A DNA stretch of 64,000 bases. Origin: a bacterium. GTDB taxonomy: Bacteria > Zhuqueibacterota > Zhuqueibacteria > Zhuqueibacterales > Zhuqueibacteraceae. Made by a program: the position numbers and the translations under genes. The notes below the pieces were generated by a model that was not told where the DNA came from, ran no database searches, and saw only the letters and a list, made by a program, of their open reading frames with translations. This document shows, in pieces, positions 19,001 through 27,345 of this stretch. Within the stretch, counting starts at the first letter, position 1; each line of letters begins with the position of its first letter. The stretch spans positions 30,989-94,988 of the forward strand of contig JAKLJX010000025.1 in the NCBI GenBank assembly GCA_023150945.1. Reading direction: 5' to 3'.

Positions 19001-22000
19001 CGCAACTGCTCAGCCAGCGGCTCGCCCGCCAAACCCTGCTGCCGGTTGCCTGCCGTGATCGCCAGCACGCGCGCCCTGCTCGGCGCGGCCGTGGCCACGA
19101 ACAGCATCGGCGAATTTTGCAGCTCGAGCGAGCCGTTGAACGCACGCGCCCGCACTTTGTTGTTGTACAAGCCCGAAGTCGCGCCCAACGTCAGCGTGAC
19201 TTGCGCGCGGCCGAGATCATTGGTGGTTACCGTGTCTTTGGTCACACCGTCGAAATTGCCGCCGCCCTCCAGCACTTCAAAGATCACATTGACGCCGAAC
19301 AGCGGGTTGCCGGCGCGATCCGTCACTTGTACCACCAGTGGCTCAGGCAGGGGATTGTTTACCACGCCGGAGAGGCTGTCCCCGTCGATCTTCTTCAACA
19401 CCGCGGGCGGGCCGACTTGCGCACTCGCCTGGAAGATCTGCGGGGAACCCGGCACCGGAAACGCCGCCTGCGCCCGCACTTTGTTATTGTTCGTGCCGGT
19501 TTGCGAACCCAGCGTGAGCCGCACCTGCGCCCGGCCGGTGGAATCCGTGCTGACTGTGCCGGTGGTGCTGCCGTTGTCGAGCTTGCCGCCGCCTTCGATC
19601 ACTGAGAACGTTACCTGCTGTTGCGGCACGCCGCGATTGAGTGTATCCACCAGCGTAACCCGCAGAGGATTCGCCAGCGGCTCGCCGGCGATGCCGACTT
19701 GATTGTTGCCGCTCGCGATCACCATCTCTTTGAGCGCCGCCGCCCTCACCACAAAATTCTGCGGGGAGCCTTGCAGTGCCTGGCCGTTGAACTCGGCCGT
19801 TGCCCGCACGCGGTTTTCACCGCCGGCCAGCGGGCCGAGCACGAACGGCGCACGTGCTTCGCCATTGCCATCCGTGCGCAGGATTGCGTTGCTGTTGCCG
19901 TTGATCGTGCCGTTGCCCTGCTGCACCGTGAAAGTCACTGCTGCGCCCGAGATGGCTTTGTTGCCGGCATCCATGATCTTCACCACGAGACTGGCGGGCG
20001 CCGGCGAGCCGGCAGTACCCACCTGATTATCGCCCGAGATCTTGGCAAGCTTGGCGGGCGTGCCGATGCCCGCCGTGAAGATGATCGGGCTGCCTGTCAA
20101 GCCGGTCGCGCTGGCGCGCACCTGATTGCTCACCGCCGGATTCGATCCCAGCGTGAGAACCACCGGAGCCAGGCCTTGGGCGTTGGTCACCACATTGGCC
20201 GTGGCCGCGCCCGCGAGATTGCCGCCGCCCTGAATCACTTCAAACAGCACACCAATGCCGGGAACGGGATTGCCCACGACATCCGTCACCTTCACCACCA
20301 GGGGCGCACCCAACGGCTGGCCGGCAGTACCCAATTGATTGTTGCCGCCGGTTTCCACCAGCTTCGCGGCCGCGCCCACCGTGGCCTGGGCCGTGAACAG
20401 CACCGGCGAACCGGTCAAGTTGGTACCGCTGGCATTGCGCGCCAACGCCCGCACTTGCTGCGTGCCGACGGTGTCGCCCAGGGTCCAATTCACCGCCAGG
20501 CGGCCGTCCGCACCGGTATTGCGCACCACGCTGACTTCATCCACGCGAAATTCACCGCTGTTCAACGTGCGGAAGAACAGCGGGCGATTGGCTGCCGCTT
20601 GATTGGTCGCCGTGACCATGTAGCGCCGCCACGCGCCGGCAGTGGCCTCCGGCGTCACATCGACAATGGTGTCCTGCAGATTGCCGGCGGCGTCATTCAT
20701 GCGCCAGGTAACACGCAGCACGCCGCTGTCGACTTTTGCCCAAAACGTCAGCGTGTAGCTGGTGTTGGCGGCGTACGAAATCACCTGCGACACACCCACG
20801 GCGTTGCGGTTGGCATTGACCAGCACGCTGCGGCTGCCCGCTTGCGGATTGCTGGTATTCAGCCGGACTTCGTCGGTGGTGGGACTGCCTTCCAGCGTCC
20901 ACTGGCCGGGCAGGTTATTGTTCCCTCTCTCAAATCCGCCGTTCTCCACGACACCGTGGCCGGTGGTCGTGCCGCCGCCGCGCACGGTTTCAAACTCAAC
21001 CGGAAAATCTGCGACCGGCTGGCCACCGGCATCCGCAACGCGCATCACCAATGGCGCCGGCAGAGTGCTGGCTACGCCGCCGGTTTGATTGGAGCCGCTC
21101 ACCAACTCTGCGGCTGTTGCCACGCCGCTGGTGGTCTGCGCCGTGAATTCAAAACGCTGCGTGGTGAAGGCCGCTGCCGCTGCCACTTTGTTCTGGCTGC
21201 TGCCGTTGCCGGGCGCGAAATCGACTTCGACCTTGCCGGTGGAATCGCTGGTGGCGCGATAGTTCGAAAGCTGGCCGTTCCCTTCCGTGACGACCCAGGA
21301 GACGCGGCCGTCCGCAGTGGGATTGCCAAAGCTGTCCGTCACCACCACGGTGAAGGGCTGCGCCAGAAACTGGCCGGCCGGACCGGATTGTCCGCTGCCA
21401 GTTGCCTGCGCCAAGCCGCCCGGAAAGCCCGGCTTCGCGGTCAAATTGAACAGAGCCGGCATCAGGCCGCCGAACTGCGCCTCCACTTTGATGGGGCCGG
21501 CGAGCGTGCCGAGCATGACTTCAGTGCTGGCAATGCCGTTCTCATCCGTGCGGCTACCGCCTTCTTCCTTGTCTTGCGGAATGTAGCTCGCGTCGCGCGT
21601 GATCAGAAACTTGTCGAGCCGGGCGCGGTCAAAGCGGCCTTCGACCACGATGGTGTGCGTGCCGGCAGCCCAATTGTAAGTCTTGGGATCGAATTGAGGA
21701 TTGGACGGATTGCCGGTGCCGCGCTCGCTGAGCAAATCCCATTTCCAGGTGTTGAAGCGCTGGCCTTGAAAAACGTCATAGATGAAAGCATTGCCGCCAT
21801 CGACGCTCACGGTCCAGGAGTTGGCACCGGTTTCACCGGGCGTGAGGTTGCGCGCCCAAATGTAGTAAGTGCCGCTCACCGGAATGTTGAACGTGTACAC
21901 CGCCGAGCCGGCTTCATTCTGCGGCACCGGATACACGATGTACTTGCCGCCCGAGGCTTCGGGATCATCCTGCACGACGATCGGTGCGGTAATCTGGCCG

Positions 22001-24369
22001 GATTCCGCCTCGATGCGAATGTTGTTGTCCGCCCGGCTGAAGCTGGCCTGGCCCACGGTCGCGGTGAAGTTGACTTCCGCGCCCGGCACGGGATTGTCAA
22101 AGCTGTCGTACAACGAAACCTTCAAAGGATTCCCCAGCTTCTGCATGACCCGGCCCGTCTGGTTGTTGCCGCTCACCACCAACAGTTTCGCGGGCGAACT
22201 CGGCCGCACGCCGACTGCAAAACTCGTGATGGCATTCTCCGCGCCCAGCGTGCTCTCCAGCACAAAACCGGAGTACGAGCCGTTCTCCAATTTGCCGGGA
22301 TCGGACAATGTGCGGTCAAACACGCCGTTGATGTAAACATCAAAGAAGTGCGCCGCGGCTTCCTTGCGGACGATGACTTTCATCTCGCTGCCTGCCCTGG
22401 TGTTCGGACCGAAGGCATTGCCCTCATCGAGCATCGTCGTCAGGTTGCCGTTTTGCAGGCGCCACAACCGCGTTTTGCCGCGCTCGTTCGAGTGCTGGAT
22501 CATGTAACCGTTCGGCCGGGTGTTGAAGCTGTCGGCCAGCACCAGCACACCGGAAAAATTCGCGCCGTAAACCGTGGCATTCTCACCCCACACGATGCTG
22601 ACTTCCTGCGCGTTGCGGCCCAGTTTGAACACCGCCGGCGTCCAGATGTCGATGGTGGCGGTGTGCTGCACTTCGTTGCTGATGATCTGCAGCCGCGCAT
22701 CCGCCGCCCAATTGGCGCCCAAACTCGGGCCGGGCCGGTCGAAAGTATCGCCGCTCAGCGTCAGCGCAGTCGTCGTCGCAGCCACGACATTCGACAAGCC
22801 GGAGGTGTTGCCGACTTCGTCGGAGCTTTTCAGCGCAAAGTAGTAGCGCGTGCCGCTTTGCAGACCACCCACGGTAAAATTCTCCACGCTGCCCGCGGGT
22901 TTGGGATTGCCCAAGCCTGCCACTTGCGTGGCGCTGTTGAAATTGCTCTCGGTAATCAACGCCGTCGAGTAGCGCAAGTCATAGGAACGGGCGGTACCGG
23001 TGTCGCCGTCGTCGCCCGGCGCGCTCCAACGCAGTTCCACGGTCGCGGAGGTCACGTTGATCGCGGACAAATCCGAAACAAAAGCCGGCGGCGTCGAGTC
23101 GGTCTGCTTGAACAGATGAAAATCATCCACGCCGTCGGTGGTGTTGCCGTGTACTATCATGCCGGCATAGGTAGTCACCGCATTGCCCTGCAGTTTGGCG
23201 GGATCATCCACCACCGCATCGAGTTGATCATTCAGATAAACGACAAAGTGATGGCCGTTGGCATCGCTGCGCCATTCCACCCGCAGCCGGTCGCCTGCCT
23301 GTGGCGGCGTCGCCACGTTGCCGGCCACGGTTGCCACGCTCGCGCCCGGCAGGCCGTTCACGATCGTGAACAACCGCACGCTGGTTTCATTACGCAACAG
23401 CAGATAACCGCTGGCATCGGTGGCCGCCTTGTCCAGCAGCAGCGCCACCCCGGTGAAATAGCGGCCCTCGGCATTGGACAGGCTGCCGTAAGTGAATTCC
23501 AAAACATTGGGATTGGTGATGACATTGGGGATGGCGAGGTGGTTGTTCCAGGCGTCGACCGTGGAAGTATTCACCAGTTGATTGCTTTGCACCTGGAAAC
23601 CGGGATGCGCCGTCCAGTTCGTGCTCAACACACCGCTGTTGAAATCGTCGGCAAAATCGTCGACCCCGGGTTGATAGCCTTGCAGAGCGTTGAAAAACTC
23701 CGTGGCCATCAGCTCATAGCCGCCATCATTGGGATGAAGGTTGTCAGCCATCAGCGTGGTCTGCCAGTTCGGATCGGAAGTCAGGCGGCCAAAGTTGTCG
23801 ACCAACACCAGGTTGTGCCCGGCGGCGACTTTGGCGCTCACCAACGCGGGCAGCAGGGCATTGAGGTCTTGCGTGGCCGTTTCCTTCGCCGCATTGTCCT
23901 TGCGCGGCACCACGGTGGAAAGATAGGTGCGGATGGCGGGGTTGTAGGCGTGAATGGCATCCAGGATCGCGGCAATGTCGTCCCGCACTTGCGCCGGCGT
24001 GTCGTTTTGCGAGATGTCATTGGTGCCGACTTCCAGCAGTACGTAGTCGGGGTTGTGTTGCGTGAGATAAGTGGTTACGTCCAACTGTTCGGCGCGGAAG
24101 CCGCTGTGGCCCTCATGCTCGGTGTCCGGGAAACCGCTGCCGTCCTGCAGCGAGCCGACGAAATCAAACGAGGTTCCGGCATTGCTCAGAAGATTGAAGA
24201 GAAAGTAGCGGAACCCGGCATTATTCGACGAGCCGGTGCCCTCGGTGATCGAGTTGCCCAGCGGCATGATCTTCGTCTGGGCTTGGGCGGCGCCGGAGCC
24301 AAAGACCGCCACCATCAATCCCAACCACCACACCCGCCGCAGCCACTGCTTGGAATTCATCGGTACCAT
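16072..24369 (-). CDS. Giant SGNH-hydrolase / Ig-repeat surface protein with T9SS sorting domain
   Basis: A 2765-residue protein. Signal peptide 1-31. SGNH hydrolase domain (about 33-230) with GNSITEG (nucleophile Ser40), GTND (Asn117) and DNLHP (Asp209, His212). Then a LamG-like domain, a fibronectin-III domain and a second LamG-like domain (about 240-720). Thirteen Big-1-like Ig repeats follow (about 725-2395), most with the wording GNNQxG ... PLxVxVxDxxGNPV. A CBM6/35-like module (about 787-923) and a CBM4/9-like module (about 1137-1285) are nested in repeats 1 and 3. Cadherin-like, PKD-like and fibronectin-like domains and a sorting domain (AQNYPNPFNPST ... VKRMTLLK) end it. It probably is a surface esterase or deacetylase acting on polysaccharide. 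ATG at 24360 is an alternative start. Confidence 0.9.
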   Translation of the reverse strand: MVPMNSKQWLRRVWWLGLMVAVFGSGAAQAQTKIMPLGNSITEGTGSSNNAGFRYFLFNLLSNAGTSFDFVGSLQDGSGFPDTEHEGHSGFRAEQLDVTTYLTQHNPDYVLLEVGTNDISQNDTPAQVRDDIAAILDAIHAYNPAIRTYLSTVVPRKDNAAKETATQDLNALLPALVSAKVAAGHNLVLVDNFGRLTSDPNWQTTLMADNLHPNDGGYELMATEFFNALQGYQPGVDDFADDFNSGVLSTNWTAHPGFQVQSNQLVNTSTVDAWNNHLAIPNVITNPNVLEFTYGSLSNAEGRYFTGVALLLDKAATDASGYLLLRNETSVRLFTIVNGLPGASVATVAGNVATPPQAGDRLRVEWRSDANGHHFVVYLNDQLDAVVDDPAKLQGNAVTTYAGMIVHGNTTDGVDDFHLFKQTDSTPPAFVSDLSAINVTSATVELRWSAPGDDGDTGTARSYDLRYSTALITESNFNSATQVAGLGNPKPAGSVENFTVGGLQSGTRYYFALKSSDEVGNTSGLSNVVAATTTALTLSGDTFDRPGPSLGANWAADARLQIISNEVQHTATIDIWTPAVFKLGRNAQEVSIVWGENATVYGANFSGVLVLADSFNTRPNGYMIQHSNERGKTRLWRLQNGNLTTMLDEGNAFGPNTRAGSEMKVIVRKEAAAHFFDVYINGVFDRTLSDPGKLENGSYSGFVLESTLGAENAITSFAVGVRPSSPAKLLVVSGNNQTGRVMQKLGNPLKVSLYDSFDNPVPGAEVNFTATVGQASFSRADNNIRIEAESGQITAPIVVQDDPEASGGKYIVYPVPQNEAGSAVYTFNIPVSGTYYIWARNLTPGETGANSWTVSVDGGNAFIYDVFQGQRFNTWKWDLLSERGTGNPSNPQFDPKTYNWAAGTHTIVVEGRFDRARLDKFLITRDASYIPQDKEEGGSRTDENGIASTEVMLGTLAGPIKVEAQFGGLMPALFNLTAKPGFPGGLAQATGSGQSGPAGQFLAQPFTVVVTDSFGNPTADGRVSWVVTEGNGQLSNYRATSDSTGKVEVDFAPGNGSSQNKVAAAAAFTTQRFEFTAQTTSGVATAAELVSGSNQTGGVASTLPAPLVMRVADAGGQPVADFPVEFETVRGGGTTTGHGVVENGGFERGNNNLPGQWTLEGSPTTDEVRLNTSNPQAGSRSVLVNANRNAVGVSQVISYAANTSYTLTFWAKVDSGVLRVTWRMNDAAGNLQDTIVDVTPEATAGAWRRYMVTATNQAAANRPLFFRTLNSGEFRVDEVSVVRNTGADGRLAVNWTLGDTVGTQQVRALARNASGTNLTGSPVLFTAQATVGAAAKLVETGGNNQLGTAGQPLGAPLVVKVTDVVGNPVPGIGVLFEVIQGGGNLAGAATANVVTNAQGLAPVVLTLGSNPAVSNQVRASATGLTGSPIIFTAGIGTPAKLAKISGDNQVGTAGSPAPASLVVKIMDAGNKAISGAAVTFTVQQGNGTINGNSNAILRTDGNGEARAPFVLGPLAGGENRVRATAEFNGQALQGSPQNFVVRAAALKEMVIASGNNQVGIAGEPLANPLRVTLVDTLNRGVPQQQVTFSVIEGGGKLDNGSTTGTVSTDSTGRAQVRLTLGSQTGTNNNKVRAQAAFPVPGSPQIFQASAQVGPPAVLKKIDGDSLSGVVNNPLPEPLVVQVTDRAGNPLFGVNVIFEVLEGGGNFDGVTKDTVTTNDLGRAQVTLTLGATSGLYNNKVRARAFNGSLELQNSPMLFVATAAPSRARVLAITAGNRQQGLAGEPLAEQLRVRVLDNQGNPIKDHPVRFRSSGTANGTFSATATTDTTTITNANGIAAVTWILGRSILPDSQTVIATANDGLQNLQGSPATFKAAAVAGLPSASTSSITATGPVPANGQSRSNITVTVKDKFGNVVANKPVQLIVSGANNNIQQTGNTDAQGRATGSLASTKAELKIITAKVAGVYEIKPGASVRFSPLAATQMAIRSGHSQTGNVNTALLEPLSVLVTDQFNNGVPNVAVEFNVEAGEGRLLGPNTAVTDTNGVAAIQYVLGPTVTENRVRAISTGLRNSPLIFVLNAVNNAARSLQLISGNGQTGVVLEDLLQPLVVGVVDKDNRPVAGKTIKFEVTFGGGQVNGGQSANVSSDEFGLAKVVWRLGPSAGLNVARASGSSLNNSPLDFQAQARTGRPSNLVQVSGDGAAGPVNQTLATAMVVRVVDANSNGIDGVPVIFELIQGTGQLANGFVNTANGGFASTQITFDGASGPRKIRASSNGLTNSPLYFTVTATPSAATRMQVVARTNNQSGTAGLPLNFPLQTKVTDAYGNAIAGVPISYVVKKGGGNFAGQAAATVMTNALGLAQIPWTVGPGANEAEAIGTGLTGSPIEFKATGVTGNNFPIIVDVPDQQAVEGNRIEFVVSAADADNEAIRYGAANLPPGAVFDSLGTRIFTWQTDLSSAGRHEVSFFARDLRGGQDEEIVVIEVANRNQPPVIVSRIPAGVPGAPQDTTVLSGKLTMRVNAVDPDGDVLSYRWYLNGELTSALTNTFEFDSKIKLNAVEAWVFDLEDTVRTRWTVRTPVQLETFSATAVEGKGVRLEWVTASETENAGFNLLRSRSRDGEYESINVQIITPSLDGRYSYLDTEVEVNARYFYKLEDIDLNGNITVHGPVEITVAPPARFDLAQNYPNPFNPSTNLRYQLPQETQVKLVIYNLIGQEVRELVNTIMPAGYHTAVWDGRDQRGKLVPSGIYHYRLEAGGQVMVKRMTLLK

Positions 24370-24823
24370 TTTTCATCGCCTGAAAATTGTGATTCGTACG
24401 CCTGTGCCGCTTCCGGTTTGAAGAGCTGAAGTGCGGCCGCCATTCCTGTGCTCGATAACGGCAACGCCTAGCGCAAAGCATATGCCAGTGACGCGCGGAG
24501 GTGACATCACCATGGCAAAGCTTGAATTATCAGACTGTTAATTTGCGCCAAACAGGCTGGTTTCGGCCAGAATTATGTGTTTCCGCCGAACATCTGTTTC
24601 AGGATTGAACAAGGAACAAAGGCGGGAAAGGAAGGCAAAACGAATGAGGGACAATATGTTTGACTTTCTGGCTGTTCGCAGGGGGAATGGGACAATAACA
24701 CAATTTTCTGCGGCGGCGCAGCTTCCACATCGTTCAGGACGAACAACACAGTTGAAATCCACCAATCTTGAAAATCACGGCACGGCTGCGCCGTCCGCAG
24801 CAAAAAATGTTGGCAGTGCATGC
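24370..24823. other. AT-richer intergenic region upstream of the giant gene
   Basis: About 450 bases between the start of the giant gene and the end of the DUF5615 gene. It should carry the giant gene's promoter, but no clear element could be picked. From about 24530 rightward the base composition turns AT-rich, marking the left edge of the small low-GC island that holds the toxin-antitoxin-like pair. Confidence 0.45.
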
Positions 24824-25165
24824 TCATAAAAACTCGATTCTATTTTTCATTGTTTCCCTGGAAAAATGCTGCAATACTTTCAGAACTTTACTCAAGGTTT
24901 CTCCAAGTGGCCGCTGCCTTGAGACGATTATTCCCCAATGCTCTCTATCATGTTCAGCATATTCGTTGTGAAGTAAGACAAAGTCCTTTGTATTAAAACT
25001 GAGGAGGCATCTCTGCTGTGCTACAGCGTGGGCAAGTTGGGCTGCATCCGACGATCCCTTTTGATCCAACTCTTGGGCATGGATAACATCAAAGCCTCGT
25101 TTACGCAAAGCCAAGCCCAACCCTAAATGCACATCCTCGTCCAAGTAAAGCGAAATCTTTGGCAC
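24824..25165 (-). CDS. DUF5615 PIN-like protein, putative toxin
   Basis: A 113-residue protein starting at a GTG codon. It shows the DUF5615 pattern: ISLYLDEDVHLGLGLALRKRGFDVIHAQE at the N-terminus with acidic residues (LDED), a middle AQQRCLLSFNTKDFVLLHNEYA with the conserved TKD(F) acid, and a HWGIIV strand. This family has a PIN-domain-like nuclease fold and is usually encoded directly after a DUF433 gene, as here with a five-base gap. The pair is taken to be a toxin-antitoxin module, this gene being the likely nuclease. Low GC compared with neighbours suggests horizontal arrival. Confidence 0.8.
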   Translation of the reverse strand: MPKISLYLDEDVHLGLGLALRKRGFDVIHAQELDQKGSSDAAQLAHAVAQQRCLLSFNTKDFVLLHNEYAEHDREHWGIIVSRQRPLGETLSKVLKVLQHFSRETMKNRIEFL

Positions 25166-25170
25166 AGCAC

Positions 25171-25473
25171 TTAATCCTTCAAATTACGGTGCGTGTTGAT
25201 TTGATGCTTCCAGAACTCTTCGTCAGAATACTCGGCTACAGCACTATCAATTTCTTGTTGATGATCAAAGTAATAGGCAAGCGCAGAATGAACTTGGGAA
25301 GCTGTCAAATGAGATAGAGTAGTTAATATCTCATCGACATTCATTCCCATCTGATAGTAACCCGCGATGGTATGGACAGCAATTCGAGTGCCTTCAATAA
25401 TTGGCGCCCCATCAGCGATTCCAGGGTGAGAAGTAATGTGAGGGTATGATAGTTCTTTCAGTGCTGTACTCAT
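25171..25473 (-). CDS. DUF433 domain protein, putative antitoxin
   Basis: A 100-residue protein of the DUF433 (winged-helix, VapB-like) family: HPGIADGAPIIEGTRIAVHTIAGYYQMGMNVDEIL is the family core, followed by LTASQVHSALAYYFDHQQEID. It is read first in a two-gene operon with the DUF5615 gene. In known pairs of this sort the DUF433 protein is thought to bind DNA and neutralise its partner; here that role is inferred from the family and the gene order. Confidence 0.82.
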   Translation of the reverse strand: MSTALKELSYPHITSHPGIADGAPIIEGTRIAVHTIAGYYQMGMNVDEILTTLSHLTASQVHSALAYYFDHQQEIDSAVAEYSDEEFWKHQINTHRNLKD

Positions 25474-25656
25474 AGGAAGAACTCACTGTTATTGGTAGGA
25501 ACGCGTTATCTGTGACTGAACGTCTGAGGAACATTATGCAAAATCTGAGCAAATGGCAACAAATTATTCGTACCAGATTTGCCATGAAAAATAATTACCC
25601 TATTGCTAACCGCACGGTGTGTGATCAACGGTTCTTCTGCACTGCTAACATGCCTT

Positions 25657-26916
25657 TCACTGGCGGAATTCCAGCGTCAGGCAATGCGGCCCGGAATTGC
25701 CGTAACCCAGCAAGGCGCCGCCGCGCACGGCAAATACCTGCTTGCCGGAAGCAGCCGCCAGCGTGTCCCGCGCGAGTTGATCCAGGCTGGCAATGCCGTA
25801 AACCGGCATGAGCAACCCCTTCTCCCACACCAGGCTGTTGGCGTAACACAGCATGGGCAGGCCGCCGGATTTCTTGCCGGCCACCGTGCCGGCGACGCCC
25901 GGCCAAAAAGGCACGCGCACGACCTTGAATCCGCGCCGGCGCAAGGCCGCAGCAATGCGATCATCCCAGCGATACTCCGGCTCCGCCAGCACCGCGGCGC
26001 GAAATGCGCCGGGCTTGGCCAACTCGGTGAGAATCTGCAATTTTTCCTGCAACAATGCCGGCAAGATCAAATGCGGCCGCGGCAGGGTTTGAAAACGGAA
26101 CATGTTGCCCGCGGCTTTGACTTCGAGATTGTGGCCGGAGGCCGCAAATTCCACCGCCCAGTGCGCCACGATGCGCTTTTGTTCCGCGACGCCGAGCGCC
26201 AGCAAGCGCGACCGTGCCAGCTCATCATCGCCCACCGCGATCACGGTTTCGGAAAGCGGCATCACCAGCAGATCGAGATGAAATGGCGTGGGCGGCGGCG
26301 GCGAGGGCAGAGTGAGAAATGGCCCCTGCAAAAAGCCGGAAAGCGCCAGCGTATCCAGCCGATCGGGGCACAGCACCAGGTTGTCGAATGGAATGAGATT
26401 GGCGCCGGTGAAGGCCACTGCCGCCTGTGCCGGCCGCAGGCCGTAGCTCTCGTCCAGGGCGGTGAAGATCGCGCGCAGGCGATGATTGTCCGAGGGGCTG
26501 ACCCACATCGTGCCGCGGGTGTCCACCAGCGCTTGGTCGCGCGGCCACGGGCCATAGGCGCCGGCATCCTGCACGAATTGCAGCCGTGGCTGGCCGTGAC
26601 GATTGCGGCCCAAGCCGCCGCGCGTCAAGCCGGAGGTGAACACGCGGAAGGATTCGGATCCCGGCGCAAACTGACTGAGGATGAGCGCCTCGGCCTCGGG
26701 CAGGGCGGTGAGAATATCCGCCAGCGACAGCATGCCCATTTCCGCGGACCAGGTGTAAACCAACAGCAGCTTCTTGATCTCGCCGGCGTGCGCGCTTTGC
26801 AGTCTGATTTTGGACTGCGCGAAAGCAGGCTCAGGCCAGGCCAGCGCCAGGAGCAAGGCCGGCAGCAGAAGAATCGCAAGCAAGACGCGATGGTTTTGTG
26901 ATGCGGCAGGATTCAC
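25657..26916 (-). CDS. Secreted guanidine-modifying-superfamily protein (agmatine/peptidylarginine deiminase-like)
   Basis: A 419-residue protein with GTG start and a signal peptide (hydrophobic 11-25, cleavage near PAFAQS at 34). It has the spaced residues of the agmatine deiminase/peptidylarginine deiminase fold: DAGAYGPWPRDQALV (Asp127), FTGANLIPFDNLVLCP resembling the GGN strand, FHLDLLVMPL (His213, Asp215), and GNSGPHCLTLEF with Cys412 near the C-terminus as predicted nucleophile. Overall similarity looks remote. Such enzymes hydrolyse guanidino groups of arginine or agmatine, or transfer amidino groups. It has no sorting domain, so a periplasmic location is likely. The substrate is uncertain. 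Confidence 0.65.
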   Translation of the reverse strand: MNPAASQNHRVLLAILLLPALLLALAWPEPAFAQSKIRLQSAHAGEIKKLLLVYTWSAEMGMLSLADILTALPEAEALILSQFAPGSESFRVFTSGLTRGGLGRNRHGQPRLQFVQDAGAYGPWPRDQALVDTRGTMWVSPSDNHRLRAIFTALDESYGLRPAQAAVAFTGANLIPFDNLVLCPDRLDTLALSGFLQGPFLTLPSPPPPTPFHLDLLVMPLSETVIAVGDDELARSRLLALGVAEQKRIVAHWAVEFAASGHNLEVKAAGNMFRFQTLPRPHLILPALLQEKLQILTELAKPGAFRAAVLAEPEYRWDDRIAAALRRRGFKVVRVPFWPGVAGTVAGKKSGGLPMLCYANSLVWEKGLLMPVYGIASLDQLARDTLAAASGKQVFAVRGGALLGYGNSGPHCLTLEFRQ

Positions 26917-27047
26917 AGGGTGACATGAGCACGGATGGATTCACGATATGATCTGACAGCGCTCGCCGTTATTATCGAAGACTCCGAGAATGCAGGCAGG
27001 GCGCGTCATGCTGATTGCGCTTGAATAGTGTCTGCCCAGAAATGAAG

Positions 27048-27133
27048 ACACCGCCCGGGCGCTTGATCCCGAAGCGTGAACAAGTCGAAGAGGACTCGCT
27101 TCTGCTCATAACGGAGCGCCCGGGCGGCGGTGT
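27048..27133. repeat. Long nested inverted repeat
   Basis: ACACCGCCCGGGCGCT (27048-27063) pairs with AGCGCCCGGGCGGCGGTGT (27115-27133), with three extra bases on one side. Inside it GAAGCG (27071-27076) pairs with CGCTTC (27098-27103) and AGTC with GACT. The result is a nested hairpin of about 86 bases. Two further perfect short hairpins follow at 27175-27191 (CCTCGGC-TGA-GCCGAGG) and 27235-27253 (GCAACGGC-CAA-GCCGTTGC). No convincing gene lies in the gap 26917-27345. Confidence 0.6.
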
Positions 27134-27276
27134 TTTGGACGGACGCGAAATGTGTCTGCCCGAGCATGTTCCAACCTCGGCTGAGCCGAGGTCTCCAAGA
27201 TTTCAGACTCCGCGGAAACGCCGAGGTTTTCAATGCAACGGCCAAGCCGTTGCAGGAACGTTTCATCATTAAGACA

Positions 27277-27315
27277 GCAAAGCCCCGGGCCAATGCGTGG
27301 TACCCGGGGCTTTGC
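27277..27315 (-). terminator. Terminator of the downstream BNR cargo gene
   Basis: GCAAAGCCCCGGG (27277-27289) and CCCGGGGCTTTGC (27303-27315) are a perfect 13-base stem around a 13-base loop, 31 bases beyond the stop of the minus-strand cargo gene. The following T tract is short (CTGTCTT), so efficiency is less sure. Confidence 0.7.
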
Positions 27316-27345
27316 GGTTGCAACCAAAGGAAACTGCGCCCGCCG

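Noticed and set aside
19621..24429. A 1602-codon open frame on the plus strand across the giant gene
   Set aside because: It is antisense to the SGNH/Ig-repeat gene. Its translation is His/Arg/Ala-rich without domains, an artefact of high GC and repeated Ig units.
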